Of a DNA stretch of 64,000 nucleotides, positions 22,477-33,319 are shown one piece after another (the first letter of the stretch is position 1; the number at the start of each line of letters is the position of its first letter). The DNA comes from Rhizopus sp. PT2906 (Eukaryota; Mucoromycota; Mucoromycetes; Mucorales; Rhizopodaceae), in contig JAMYHX010000152.1 in the NCBI GenBank assembly GCA_025529335.1, positions 1-64,000 of the forward strand. Reading direction: 5' to 3'. The position numbers and the translations under genes were made by a program. Below the pieces are notes generated by a model. It was not told where the DNA came from. It searched no databases and saw only the letters and a program-made list of their open reading frames with translations.

Positions 22477-25416
22477 TTTAAGTTATAAAAGGGAGAAATA
22501 GAACGAATATAATTTATATTTTCTCTCCCCCCATTTTTATAATCAAATCATCAAGGCGCTTTAATGTTTTGGCAGGCCGGCAGCTGCCGAGTTGTCTGAT
22601 GTTTTGCTAAACCATTCAACCTGTGAGAATATTAAGTATTCACTTATATTGGTTTAGTTCACTTGTTGATGATTGGTCGCATAAGATCAACATCCCTGTT
22701 TTTGACAAACAAAACGTTTCACATTTTAATCTCTCAATTTGAAAGGCAGTCGGTCTTTTTTTTTTTTTTAAATCTTGATTTGATACACATTCCTAAAGGG
22801 AAAGAATATTGCTGTGTAAGTTCTATAGGTTCATGTTTAATCTCCTCATGTTGATATATACACCCTCAAACAGAATGATGAACTCATCTTTTTAATATGC
22901 TTGCCGTATGACCGCGCTTCAAAGATATCAATCATGACCCACCCAACCGTCAAGCTTTCCGTTGCACAAGGGGGACATCCTGCATACTTTGGGAATGTCG
23001 AAAAAGCTTGGCACTGCTAAAAACCTGCTAGAAATCTGCTGACAATTCTTTATTTAAGAAAAAATAGAAGTAAAAGGCTTGCCACAAAAAATCCGCCTGA
23101 TCCATCTGTAAATCTCTTTCTTTTTTCCTTTTTCACTATCAGATGAATTGATATTCGTGTATGATTCTCGTCTTTCTTTTAATTGAGAGGCTACATTAAG
23201 CTTTAAGCCATTCCATAGTGTGCATTACGATAAGGCTTAACCGCTGAAAACTCAAGATAGCATATATGTATGCTGATGCATCATTACTGCTCCGTCAAAT
23301 GATACACACTGTATTTTTCATAATTGCTTTTTGAGTTGAACAAATTGTCTGCTAAGAGAGTCACCATGGGAAATAGGATGTAATAAAAGACATGTGGTAA
23401 AAAAAAGGAACATGTTTGATCAGAGGCATACACTCTTTTGCAGACGATCACATACTTAGTCTCTGTCTTGGCAGCAATGCTAAAATAATCTCTTGGATAA
23501 ACTAAAGGCAACTTATTATGCATAGAATTGATATACAGACTGTTCTGAGGAAGGGGGGAAAGAATAGCCTTATAATCTACCGTTAAAATTTATGCATACC
23601 CCCTGGCTATCCTAAAAAATGGACTCGTAATAACATGAAACCATATACTTATAAACTCAAACATCTATTTGTTGCTCAGTTATATACAACTCATTGTAGG
23701 TCTTATTGTTGATATACACAATAGCGTATTATAGCGGTTTATACAAGCAGCTACAGCTAGCTTGCTGGCTACAAAAGGTATTGAAATGCATAACATGTGA
23801 GACCCACTTAAAAGGGTATGCATTGTTTATTATTCTGACAGTCAACAAATAATGACACTGTCTGATTATTATTTTTCCCCACAAATCAGGCGCCATATAT
23901 ATATATCTTCTACCACGGTTGAAACCAATGGATGCAACAGGTATAAATGAAAAACCAAAGAACGATGGTAAGAACTATTAAACAAACTTCCAAACAAGAC
24001 GTGAATACAGTATCGTCTGTTATGGTTGATCTTGTAAGAAGTATGGGTAAGTATAACGTTGTTAGAGATACCTTGTTGGATTCGTACAATAGTATTTCTT
24101 TATATGGGCGCGCTTTAACGGCAAATTGATCGAGGGTTATTCGATACATGTGACATGTCTCAGGTGTCCTTCCTAAAATAATGAGTACTGCAGAAGTCAG
24201 CAAAAGCTTGGGTTGCCACTGAATATTTCATGGATATTTTGCAATATAACTTTGAAAAATAACGAATTATCTTTGAGTATTAATTTATAATTGACTTATT
24301 TCAATAGTGTCTTAAAATGACTTCGTGCTTCTCATATTCTTTTCAATCAAAAACAGAGTGTTTATGATCTGGTTCATTGTCTTGACGATCTAAAGCTCTT
24401 TCATGCGCTTATTGAATGAAAAAAAAAAAGGTATTCCAAAGTACGACCTCTTGTATATTGAAACTCACTATGAGTTATAATGCACAGTGATTTCATTAGT
24501 AAGGAAAATGAAACTTGACAAAATATATCGCATGGTTTTCTGTTTGAGTGTAAAAAAATAATTTCAATCTGATAAATAATAGCATCTGCCTGGTTTCTCC
24601 GAATAACTATGATCGCATAATTAACTGATCCAAAAAAACCAAAAAAAGACATAAAGAGTGGATTCTCTTATAAGACAGAAAGTGATTAGTTGACGTATTT
24701 TACATTTTTGAATCTTTAAAGTAACAGTCATCCTTAGGTTTTACAGCTTTTGGATCCTGCTTAATCGGTCATAACCGGATGCTAGGTCTAGATGTGACAA
24801 AGAAAAGAATCGATTGTTCTGGGGTTGCACTTCAAAAAAAATTTTTTTTTCAATCAGATAAACCCCACTTTATGAATTGAGCTTGATGCGTCTATAGAAA
24901 TCACACTTTTTCTTTTACTATTTGACCTAAAGTAAGCCACTACTGTATGTGATTTTATTTTTGCTTCTCTTCTCTTTTTCCTTTCTTTCTTTTCATCTGT
25001 CATCACTTATTTTGAATCTAGTGACACCATCTGTACTACCTACTATCTAATCGGAGAGGTTGTGAATTCTTGTCTAGTGTCTTATTGTTTCAACTAGAAA
25101 TGTTGGTTTTAAATATTTATATTTGAGATAGCAATAACAATTATTGTATAAGAACGCTTTCGACTTAAATAAAAATACAAGTAATGGCTTGTTTATATCC
25201 TTTTATCCTCTTGTAATACACAAATAGATTTACATCAGATAAAAGTGAGCGGATCTTTAAAGGTAAAAAAAATCAGATAATTAACAATCATCAGCAGGCC
25301 CGAGTCAGCCTACAAGGGATATTTTTTTTAGATCGTGTATATAAAGGGGGGCTAGAAAGCAGGAGATAGAAAAAGAGTTACCTTTTATCCTCTTTCTATC
25401 ACATTCTTTTTAAAAA
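22477..25416. other. Long gene-poor interval (2.9 kb)
   Basis: No reading frame here has recognisable protein features. The longer frames (for example 23284-23523 minus and 23910-24203 minus) are AT-rich, lack motifs and have no splice-linked partners. Just before the next gene a TATATAAAGGG box (about 25337-25347) lies some 70-80 bp ahead of its ATG at 25417 and is very likely its promoter. Nothing else is supported. Confidence 0.45.
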
Positions 25417-25779
25417 ATGCGCTTTGATTTCTCTTATACTGTTATTGTCTTTTTGGCTTTATTCGCCACTGTTTTTGCCGCGCATGGCGATCATGCAAGC
25501 TCTTCCCAAGTAGCTGCTCCTTCTACTACAAGTTCTGCTCAAGCAGCTGCTACAGGTACTAACGGATCCGGTCATGGAAATGCTACTACAACGACTACCA
25601 CTACTACTACTGTCAAGAAAAATGTTGGTAACTTTGATAGTCCTCCAATTCTGATGGATGGTACCCTGTTCTGGATTAGTCTTGGTATCTCTTGTGGTCT
25701 CTGGACCACTGGCAAGTTTATTGATGTTAAAATTCAACGCCAAGAAAGATATGCAGAAAGCAGAGTATATGCTCTTTAA
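25417..25779 (+). CDS. Small secreted-route membrane protein, unknown
   Basis: Intronless, 120 residues. A clean signal peptide (FSYTVIVFLALFATVFA, probable cut before AHGDHA) is followed by a low-complexity Ser/Ala/Thr linker with a run of nine threonines, likely O-mannosylated. Next comes KKNVGNFDSPPILMDGTLFW, one hydrophobic segment (FWISLGISCGLWTTGKF) and a short basic tail (VKIQRQERYAESRVYAL). This gives a type I membrane protein with a tiny ectodomain. A strong TATA box (TATATAAAGGG) lies just upstream, suggesting high or regulated expression. I do not recognise the family. Confidence 0.7.
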   Translation: MRFDFSYTVIVFLALFATVFAAHGDHASSSQVAAPSTTSSAQAAATGTNGSGHGNATTTTTTTTTVKKNVGNFDSPPILMDGTLFWISLGISCGLWTTGKFIDVKIQRQERYAESRVYAL

Positions 25780-26628
25780 AAATAACTTTTAGCACTGTGC
25801 TGTATCCAAGATACCTCTTTCTCTCCATAACTACCATGACTATTACTACTATTACCATCATTAATTGTATATATTCCCCATATTTCCTATTCATTAATAA
25901 AAAGGACCGTGTCCAAGCTTATTATTTATGTGATCTCATGTGTCTCTCTTACTTTTTATGTATGTCATATCCCCAGAACATAATGTTGAATCTCATAGAA
26001 CTCGATGTTGTGTTCTTTTCAAGAGTAAATGCACCCACGCTGCAAGATTGGATACAAAACTACCAGAGCATTTATCGGTTAAGTATGGCACAGTTGATAA
26101 TAAATATTAACACTGAGTGGCCATTCTCCCTTAAATTGCAAAATCAGTGATTTCTATAAAGATTGGAAAAAAGAAAGTGCCTAGACGATGAGTTATTCAA
26201 TTGATCCATCCTCACATAAAAAAAGTTTCTCTTGTTTACTACATAATTCAGACGTACGTGAAGCCGAGTTTTTTGAGAGATAGATTGCAACAGTCATTCA
26301 CGAAAGGGAGTGTATGGCAGTAAAAACTGTTTTTGCTTAAAAGGTAGACATAAGCTCTATCGGTTACAGGCGCGTCGCATGTCGTTCAACACACTTGTAC
26401 AATTTTTTTATTGTTGTCATGGGGATACTACGTACTACAAGTCATTTACTATAATATATGAATCGTTTCGTTATATGTTACTACAAGGGATCCTGGTTGG
26501 ACGTATTCTCAACAAGTTCTGTGGTTTTTCCATTTTTGGTGAATTCTTTTGTTACAAGGAGCAAACTCCGCATTTTTTTCTTTTCTCTTCCCCAACCTTC
26601 CCATGACCTTTGAGCATTCCTAAGAGAC
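25780..26628. other. Intergenic, no gene seen
   Basis: 3' flank of the small membrane protein gene and leader of the lipase gene. Open frames at 25797-26150 and 26310-26606 have no motifs and skewed composition, so I treat them as chance. Confidence 0.45.
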
Positions 26629-27901
26629 ATGGTGCTGGTGACATTGACACAGATCAGTCAGCACATTCGTAATTCAATACTGAAGAATATTTCTTTTTTG
26701 TCATTGAAGCAAAGGGCGACATTCAAGAGGAAAAATGAAAAGAGAGGAGCGATGGTACTGTATCCAAGTCGAGTCAAATCGAGAGATATCATAGCTGGAT
26801 TTGCAGAGACCAGTGGCATGTTTAATAACAACATCAGCCTAAGCATACCCGTTACACCTCACTATATCCCACCGCGTGCCCCTGTTGTGCTCTGCCATGG
26901 ACTGTATGGATTTGATAAAAGGGGACCTGAATCCTTTCCTTTCTTGCAGGTCCAATACTGGGGAGGGATCGAGGATGCGTTGGCTAAATTGGGTGCCAAG
27001 GTGATTGTGACAAGAGTTCCTTCGACAGGGAGTATCTGGCAGAGAGCTCATACGTTGCATTCTATCTTGACGTCTATCTCGGATGGAAGTAAAGTAAATT
27101 TTATTGCACATTCGATGGTAAGCAATTTATTCTAGAAAAAAAAAAGGAAGCCTTACCATGAGTTTAGGGCGGATTGGATTGCCGGTACTTGATTTCGCAT
27201 ATACCAAATAAACAATACAGTGTGCAGTCATTAACGACAATATCAACACCGCACCGTGGATCTCCCGTCATGGACTGGTTTCGTGATCATGTTGGCGTTG
27301 GCATGGCTCTTGTAAACATGACAGCTGCAGCAAGTGATAATCATCAGCGTGTAGACTGTAACACATTACAGAAGCATGGCTTAACCCAGCAACAATCATC
27401 CTTCTTGAGTAAATCTCTATCAGATATCGCCAAACTTCCAAAACCTATACTGGATCCTTTACTGCAAAAGGCCATTCGTGTACTAGATACAGCCGCATAT
27501 GCTAATCTAACAACCGACTATTGTAAAAACCATTTTAATCCAAACACACCTAATGATCCTGACGTTGCCTACTACTCATACGGTGCTGTCGCTTCATTTT
27601 CACCTTGGTCAGTGTTAAACATTCCATCACAATGGATAAGCGAGAAAGAGGGTAGTAATGATGGTTTGGTCAGTGTTCAGAGTGCAAAGTGGGGAAAATA
27701 TGTCAAGACGGTTGAAGCAGATCATTGGGACTTGAGCGGACAAAGGTAACTTTATTTTTTTTTTGCGCGTGTTCCTTTTCAATATTCATCCTTGATAGAT
27801 ATCGATGGAAGTATACGCGACCTTTTGTAAATAAGAGTAAATTTGATACACTTGATTTCTATATGGAAATAGCTACGTATTTATACCATCAAGGGCATTA
27901 A
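26629..27901 (+). CDS. TGL2: Triacylglycerol lipase, TGL2-like alpha/beta hydrolase
   Basis: Three exons give about 385 residues. The hydrolase core starts with PVVLCHGLYGFDKRG (oxyanion region), then YWGGIEDALAKLGAKVIV, TRVPSTGSI, and the nucleophile elbow AHSMGGLDCRYLISHI spanning the first intron (G-x-S-x-G with Ser as nucleophile). It continues TTISTPHRGSPVMDWF. An acid residue is plausible in SNDGLVSVQSAKWG, and the catalytic His is in ADHWDL. The order matches fungal Tgl2 and bacterial Burkholderia-type lipases. Yeast Tgl2 is mitochondrial. The basic N-terminus here (SLKQRATFKRKNEKRG) could be a targeting signal but is not a clear one. Confidence 0.88.
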
Positions 27902-28054
27902 AGTAGTTACACACCCTCCTCGAACTGAAATAAAAATTTGTATCTCCTTTTGTATTCTTTTTATTATTGTGCACGAGCAAACAGGACACTAGGGGAATTA
28001 TTTTTCACCTTTCTTTTTATTCCCTTTTTTCTCTCTTCTTCTTTTTGTTGAACA

Positions 28055-29957
28055 ATGTCTTTACACTTTAAGAAGAAACACCCTCAACAAACTAATTCAT
28101 CAGCTAATTCGTCTCAAGTGTTTGAAGATGATCAATATGCCAAAGTAGTCGATGGCATCAAGAAGATTTATAGACAAAAGATAAAGCCTCTCGAAGTAAC
28201 TTACAACTTTGAAGGTTAGTGTCCAAATTGATAAAGCAAGCTTTTTCTCTCCTCTTTTTATATAATTTACAAATAGTTCTAGTCCTTTATTAGGTTTCCA
28301 TTCTGCTCCTTTGACCGATTCTGATATTGAAGCTAAACCTATCGTGCTCTTGATTGGACAATATTCTACTGTAAGTGCTTTAGTTTGTTTTTATTTTATA
28401 GTATCTAAAACCATATAACAAATAAGGGTAAAACTACCTTCATTCGTTACTTGCTTGATAAGGCGTACCCTGGTGAACATATCGGTGTCGAACCTACAAC
28501 CGATCGATTTGTAGCCGTCATGCACGGTGCAGAGGAACGAGTGATCCCTGGTAACGCTGCCGCTGTTAACCAGGAATTACCCTTTAGAGGCCTCAATCGA
28601 TTTGGGCAAGCATTTCTTTCAAGATTTCAAGTAAGATCAAAAAAGCCTGACACGCTCCTTTACTTAGTTTATTCTGTAGGTATCTCAAACCAATTCACCC
28701 GTGTTAGAAAACATGACCATCATCGACTCTCCTGGTATTCTTGCTGGCGATAAGCAGTTAATCGAGCGAGGATATGATTTTACTCAAGTTATCGAATGGT
28801 TTGCTGAACGCGCTGATTTGATTTTGCTCATGTTTGACTCTCATAAACTTGATATCTCTAATGAATTCAAGATGGCCATTCACAGTTTAAGAGGCCAAGA
28901 GGAAAAAGTAAGAGTAGTGCTTAATAAGAGTGATATGGTAAGCCAACAGCAATTGATGCGAGTGTAAGTTTTGCTTCTTGATAAAAACAGACAAGAATTT
29001 AATTTTTTGATTTGCTTTAGCTATGGTGCCATGATGTGGTCTTTGGGTAAGGTAGTTCAGACTCCCGAAGTCATGAGGGTCTACCTTTCCTCGTTCTGGA
29101 CGGAGAAGCCTCCAAATTGCTTTGAGGATTGTCGTGAACTGATTGAAGCAGAATCAAAGGACTTGCTTCGTGATCTCAAGGAACTACGACGTCATGCGGC
29201 TATTCGAAAGATTAATGAAATCGTAAAACGTGCTCGCTTGGCTCGTGTTCATGCATTAATTATCAGCCATCTCAAAAAGGAAATGCCATCAATGTTTGGT
29301 AAAAAGAAAAAGCAAGAGGCATTGTTGAATAACCTGCCTGCTGAGTTTCTTAAGATTCAGCAAAAGCATCACCTTCCTGCAGGTGATTTCCCTAATCCAG
29401 AGCGTTTTAAACAAAATTTGGCTCATTACGATATGGATAAGTTCAAGTCCCTTAAAGAGGACTTGATTGAACGTGTAGATGAGGTATGGATTTACGATAT
29501 AAAAAAAAAAAAAAGAGAGGACCCTTACTGACTATTAATATAGGCACTTTCCACTGATCTTCCTCAATTAATGTCTCAATTCCCAACAGCAAATCCTGAA
29601 CTCAGTCAAAATGAAAGAAATCCCTTTCAAGAGCCAGTAGTGTCTCGTCCAGGCGAAATTCCACCTTCTTACTGGCATTTTGATTCGATTGATAAGAATT
29701 CGTATGCACCTTCATTCTTTCAGTTAGGTCCTCGTGATGGCAAGGCTTCCGGTACAGAGATCAAGCCAGTATTGATGCAAAGCGGTTTGCCTACTGACCA
29801 ATTAGCCCATATTTGGAGACTTGCAGATTTTGATAATGATGGATATATGGATCTAGATGAATTTTCGATTGCTATGCATTTGATCAAGGCGGTACAAAAC
29901 GGGGCACAACTACCGGAGAAGCTTCCTGCTACTTTGTTACCAAACAGGAAGTTTTAA
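28055..29957 (+). CDS. EHD-family membrane-remodelling ATPase
   Basis: Dynamin-related ATPase that tubulates and cuts membranes in endocytic recycling. Six exons give about 550 residues. Motifs in order: P-loop GQYSTGKTTFIRYLL, switch region GVEPTTDRFVAVMHG, DSPGILAGDKQ (G3), NKSDM (G4), a helical lipid-binding region, then KERVDE-like linker and a C-terminal EH domain. The EH domain has the EF-hand loop DFDNDGYMDLDEFSIAMHLI and the pocket tryptophan in HIWRLADFD. It binds NPF motifs. The convergent neighbour, a YIPF6-like protein, carries NPF-type sequences (DNPFARQ, INPFANV), although such motifs are common. The gene ends 24 bp from that neighbour. Confidence 0.93.
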
Positions 29958-29981
29958 GTCCTTTAATAAAACTAGATTTTA

Positions 29982-31054
29982 TTATGAAACAGCAACTAAC
30001 CATGCGATGAGAAGATAAAATAAGAATAATGGATACACCTTTTTTTAAGTTAGTGTATGTGTATCCTGTAGTTTATATCTTGCTACTTACTGCTAATGCA
30101 TGTCTATTGGCTAAATGAGCTTTTGATTTGGATAGAAATCCCAAGGCAGCTGGTATTAACGATTAAGTAAAAATTGATCATATGTAATAATAACTGTTCT
30201 ATTTAATTACCATAGGTCGACCATGCGAATGCCATTAGTGAACTAGGTACTCTGAACCAGACCGTGGTGATAAAGATGGATATGATTGCCACCAAGACAA
30301 GAGGAAATAAACAGTATCCGATAACACATACTGATTGGAAAAAGGATCTATGTGCTTCATGTTATTTTACTTGCCAAATAAGATCATTTCACGGCTTACA
30401 CTGCTCCACCTAATAGTTTCGCATTTATGGTTACAACAGCAGCGCCTATCCACACTATAACAAAGACTCCAGTGAATATGGGCACTGATTGATTTGAAGG
30501 TACACTAGCGCTTAATGTTCTATCATAAAGTTAATATATATAAATATATACATTTCTATAAAAACTTGTTGCTTACATTGCCAAAGTCAAGCAAAGTATC
30601 AATGGTCCCCATAAGTCCCCTATGATAATAAGTATTTTTGCAACTCATATTTTTCTCCTTCTTACAATCTTTCAGCACGCCTCTGTCACCTCTTGGATTC
30701 AACACTTGTTGTAATTTCCTTCCTACTTGTTTTACATCACGGAGCTAAAACAAATTTATAAAGTAAATAAAAGACAAGAGGAAAGGGTTATTGGTTATTT
30801 ACGATGGTAACAGAAACGGGTTCATCCAATGTGTCTTCTCCTGTATAAGCGGCATCATAAGTTGGTTCGCTATAACTTGTAGATTCTGTTGATCCAATCT
30901 TTCCACTCACATTGGCAAATGGGTTTATTAGTGGTTCTGTTTGTTGTCGAACAGGGTCAGTGTCAGGCTCGATAGTTCTGTCCTGATAAAAGTCAAATGT
31001 TTCGTTTTGTCGAGCAAAAGGGTTATCGTACTGTTCCTCGTTTTGGCCGAGCAT
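29982..31054 (-). CDS. YIPF6: YIPF6-like Yip1-domain Golgi membrane protein
   Basis: Multi-exon gene. The first exon (31054 to about 30803) gives a polar N-terminus with two NPF motifs (DNPFARQ, INPFANV) and ends EDTLDEPVSVTI. It continues LRDVKQVGRKLQQVLNP, then WDLWGPLILCLTLA, AAVVTINAKLLGGAV, SFFQSVCVIGYCLFPLV, and SSLMAFAWS. The last exon reads VYPLFLFYLLIAWLVAVS and is easily lost, because reading into its intron gives a false stop after RHALAV. The E-P-V-x-x-T-I-L-R-D and D-W-D-L-W-G-P-L motifs and five membrane helices are typical of YIPF6/Yip4, which bind Rab GTPases in ER-Golgi traffic. Confidence 0.88.
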
Positions 31055-31503
31055 GTTTTTTTAAATAGAAAAAAAAAAAAAGGTCAAGTCTGAAAAAGTC
31101 TTGAGGTTACATTTATGAAAGGCTTGGTGTTGGACAATCTTGGAATAAGCTATTGTTTCCAATGGGTATATTTCACCATGACTTCTACTTCTTTATTTTT
31201 GATCAATCTATAGGTTGCATAAAACTGTTCTACAAGTCAATTTGAGCAATAGCCCTCCTCCTTTTTTTTTTTCCCTTTAGGTTACTCTTGATTAACAAAG
31301 CTCTATTATATTTACAAGGTCATGGAGATACATAAATGGAAACAACTACTGTCTTGAGTCTTAAAGAAGAGCGTTATTGAGTTGTGTAGTGCATAAAGGA
31401 TACTGTCCCTGAATATTTCATCATGGCACCAGCTTTCTCTTTTATTTTAAATGTATGAATGCACCCTTAATACTATAAAGTGTAGATTGTTCAATAGAAA
31501 AAG
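31055..31503. other. Spacer left of the small-peptide cluster
   Basis: AT-rich DNA between the start of the YIPF6-like gene and the first CaaX peptide gene. No coding frame was seen. It contains long T and A runs (31068-31080, 31262-31273). Confidence 0.45.
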
Positions 31504-31549
31504 TAATGACACATCATTACTACTGACACTACTGACAACACTTATAAAG
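31504..31549 (+). promoter_or_regulatory. Shared-type promoter of CaaX peptide gene 1
   Basis: A TAATGA element (31504-31509), then CTGACAACA (31532-31540), then TATAAAG (31543-31549), 61 bp ahead of the ATG at 31611. The same three elements in the same order precede the other three peptide genes. Confidence 0.65.
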
Positions 31550-31610
31550 ATATAAAATTCATTTCATTTATGTTTTCTTTATTATCAACTATCAATTATT
31601 CAAGAATATA

Positions 31611-31694
31611 ATGAGCAACGACACATTCAACGTAGATATAGTCTATCTTCCTCCTGACATCCCCTCCTCTACTTGTTGCTGTATCATCTCTTAA
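31611..31694 (+). CDS. 27-residue CaaX peptide 1 (ends CCCIIS)
   Basis: Intronless reading frame of 27 codons plus TAA. The peptide is acidic with a proline-rich middle (VYLPPDIPSST) and ends C-C-C-I-I-S. The last four residues, CIIS, form a textbook CaaX box: the X residue Ser favours farnesylation, and the cysteines before it are candidate palmitoylation sites. No signal peptide or membrane helix. A TATA box stands 61 bp upstream. I regard it as real because three other short frames within 2 kb have the same ending and the same promoter layout. Possible roles include a lipid-anchored signalling peptide or a pheromone-like precursor; none is shown by the sequence. Confidence 0.72.
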   Translation: MSNDTFNVDIVYLPPDIPSSTCCCIIS

Positions 31695-31923
31695 TACATG
31701 CTTCATCGCTCTATCTACCAAAGAATATATTTAATAAAACGCGTTGTTACTTTATAATAGCACCACAATCTAGTAAACATACCTAAGTCTTTTTATTGTT
31801 AATGCAGCATCAAAATGCATCATTCACTGCCAAACAGCGTTACTAAAACGACAGGAAAAGTCTTTATGGTACTTTCAACACTAGCTCATTCTGGATATTT
31901 ACTTTGTTGTTTCAATGGAGAGC

Positions 31924-31978
31924 AATAATGAACCGTATCCTACTGTTATTGCTGACAACAAATAACAAGAGTATAAAA
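31924..31978 (+). promoter_or_regulatory. Shared-type promoter of CaaX peptide gene 2
   Basis: AATAATGA (31924-31931), CTGACAACA (31952-31960) and TATAAAA (31972-31978), 47 bp before the ATG at 32026. Same order and similar spacing as at the other peptide genes. Confidence 0.65.
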
Positions 31979-32025
31979 GAGTTTTTTTTATTCGTTCTCT
32001 TTTCTCTTATCAAATAACAGCAAAT

Positions 32026-32154
32026 ATGATATACGTCGTTAATACCGAACTGACTCCACAAGATGTTGTCAACATGCCTCCTGAATTCGTACCCAGTTAC
32101 AGGGAACTTTGTTGCGATTGCTGCCACGATAGATGCTGCTGTATCATTTCCTAG
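32026..32154 (+). CDS. 42-residue Cys-rich CaaX peptide 2 (ends CCCIIS)
   Basis: Intronless, 42 residues. The N-terminal half is polar (MIYVVNTELTPQDVVNMPPE). The C-terminal third is cysteine-rich: ELCCDCCHDRCCCIIS, seven cysteines in the last 14 residues, ending in the same CIIS box as peptides 1 and 4. The extra CCDCC might bind metal or take several acyl chains, which sets it apart from its siblings. Plant-type CYSTM peptides are also short with Cys-rich ends, but they have a hydrophobic C-terminal helix and no CaaX box, so I favour prenylation. It has a TATA box and the shared upstream elements. Confidence 0.72.
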   Translation: MIYVVNTELTPQDVVNMPPEFVPSYRELCCDCCHDRCCCIIS

Positions 32155-32734
32155 GTTGTCATCTTTGCGCTTTCTTTGTACCTTTTTTTTTAATCCCCTA
32201 AACGATCTATACAGTAAAAACTTCCTTTTTAAATAATGACGACATGGGCTCTTTCTTTGCTTTTTATGACAAGAGAGAATATGAGCAGAACCAAACTATA
32301 TATCTCAGTCTTTCTTTAACGTATTCATAAAGGACCTTTTGACAAAAACCTTTAAATATTGCTACGAAGAATTTATATAAAAGTGTCTATAAGATCGAGT
32401 TGAGTGCTCAGACAGCATATTTATCAGATCCGAACTAGTTTAGCCTGTGTAAAAGCAGCAAAGAGGACTCATGCAGCTTGCATGTATAGACTGTGTTTTA
32501 CTACATGAATCAATCAACTTATCACCGACAAAGATGCCAAAGTCTAACATTGGCTTACTGTTGTTCCCCTTCCAAAAGAAGGCTTACTTCACACAATAAA
32601 CCTTGCATATTAAGCTTCTTAAACTACATTGCATTATGTTCCTACAACAAAGCATAGGGTCCTTTTATTTAAGCAATTCGTTTTGATAATAAAATCAAAG
32701 AATAATAAAAACATAACTAGGAAGACGACACCCA
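32155..32734. other. Spacer inside the peptide cluster
   Basis: Region between plus-strand peptide 2 and minus-strand peptide 3. A TATA-like box sits at about 32376 (ATATAAAAG), but the frame after it (ATG near 32505) has no CaaX end and no motif. Nothing further is supported. Confidence 0.4.
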
Positions 32735-32833
32735 TTAAAGTATAATGCAGCACATGGGAGTTTTGTCAGGTCCAGGAGAAGGATAAAAATCAGGAATAGA
32801 GTAGTGGGCTCTAGCATATTGTTGAGTGTTCAT
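32735..32833 (-). CDS. 32-residue CaaX peptide 3 (ends CCIIL)
   Basis: The only member on the minus strand. 32 residues, intronless: MNTQQYARAHYSIPDFY, then a proline-rich segment (PSPGPDKTPM) and the end C-C-I-I-L. A final Leu in CaaX usually sends a protein to geranylgeranyltransferase I rather than farnesyltransferase, so this sibling may carry a different lipid. The proline-rich spacer before the Cys pair is shared with peptides 1 and 4. Upstream on its own strand lie the same three promoter elements. It is an independent occurrence of the pattern on the other strand, which argues against chance. Confidence 0.72.
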   Translation of the reverse strand: MNTQQYARAHYSIPDFYPSPGPDKTPMCCIIL

Positions 32834-32872
32834 GGTTGACAATGGTAAAGAAAAGAAGACGAAAGGGAAGAC

Positions 32873-32917
32873 TTTTTATGTTCTTTTCATTTGTTGTCAG
32901 TTGTGAATGTCATTATT
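32873..32917 (-). promoter_or_regulatory. Shared-type promoter of CaaX peptide gene 3 (minus)
   Basis: Read on the minus strand: AATAATGA (32917-32910), CTGACAACA (32900-32892), then ATAAAAAG-type TATA (about 32880-32873), about 40 bp before the ATG at 32833. Confidence 0.6.
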
Positions 32918-33229
32918 GTTTCCATCCAACAAGGAATAATATGTTATGAAAATGAACATTTGTAGCTATTAGGGCGCCATTATCATTTTTAAAGTTTAAA
33001 AACACATACTTCAACAACTCAAGTGTCTATTCATCTGTGATCTTCAAGGGGAGCACCAATGTTGATGTTTTGTTGATAGCCCCTCATCATAACAACGTCG
33101 CTCTAGTAATTGTCATAAAAAATCTTGGAGTGAAAAGAAAAAGACAGACTCACAATCAACCAAGATACCTACAGGCCATCCATCAATAGACAGCTTAAAC
33201 GAATCATTTACTCTTTATTCAATGAAAGT

Positions 33230-33277
33230 AATAATGAATCATTCATAGCTGGCAACAATAAAAAAAAGTATATAAAG
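33230..33277 (+). promoter_or_regulatory. Shared-type promoter of CaaX peptide gene 4
   Basis: AATAATGA (33230-33237), CTGGCAACA (33249-33257) and TATAAAG (33271-33277), 42 bp before the ATG at 33320. One base differs from the CTGACAACA of the other three. Confidence 0.62.
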
Positions 33278-33319
33278 GGAGCCTTCATCATTTATTTTTC
33301 TCATATCATCAAACACACC

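Noticed and set aside
25797..26150. 117-codon frame after the small membrane protein gene
   Set aside because: AT-rich composition and no motif; lies where the 3' untranslated region is expected.
32026..32154. Peptide 2 as a CYSTM-type cysteine-rich membrane peptide
   Set aside because: It lacks the hydrophobic helix of CYSTM proteins, and the shared CIIS end with its neighbours fits CaaX better.
32505..32680. Short frame after a TATA-like box at about 32376 inside the peptide cluster
   Set aside because: No CaaX end, no CTG(A/G)CAACA element and too far from the TATA box, so not a fifth family member.
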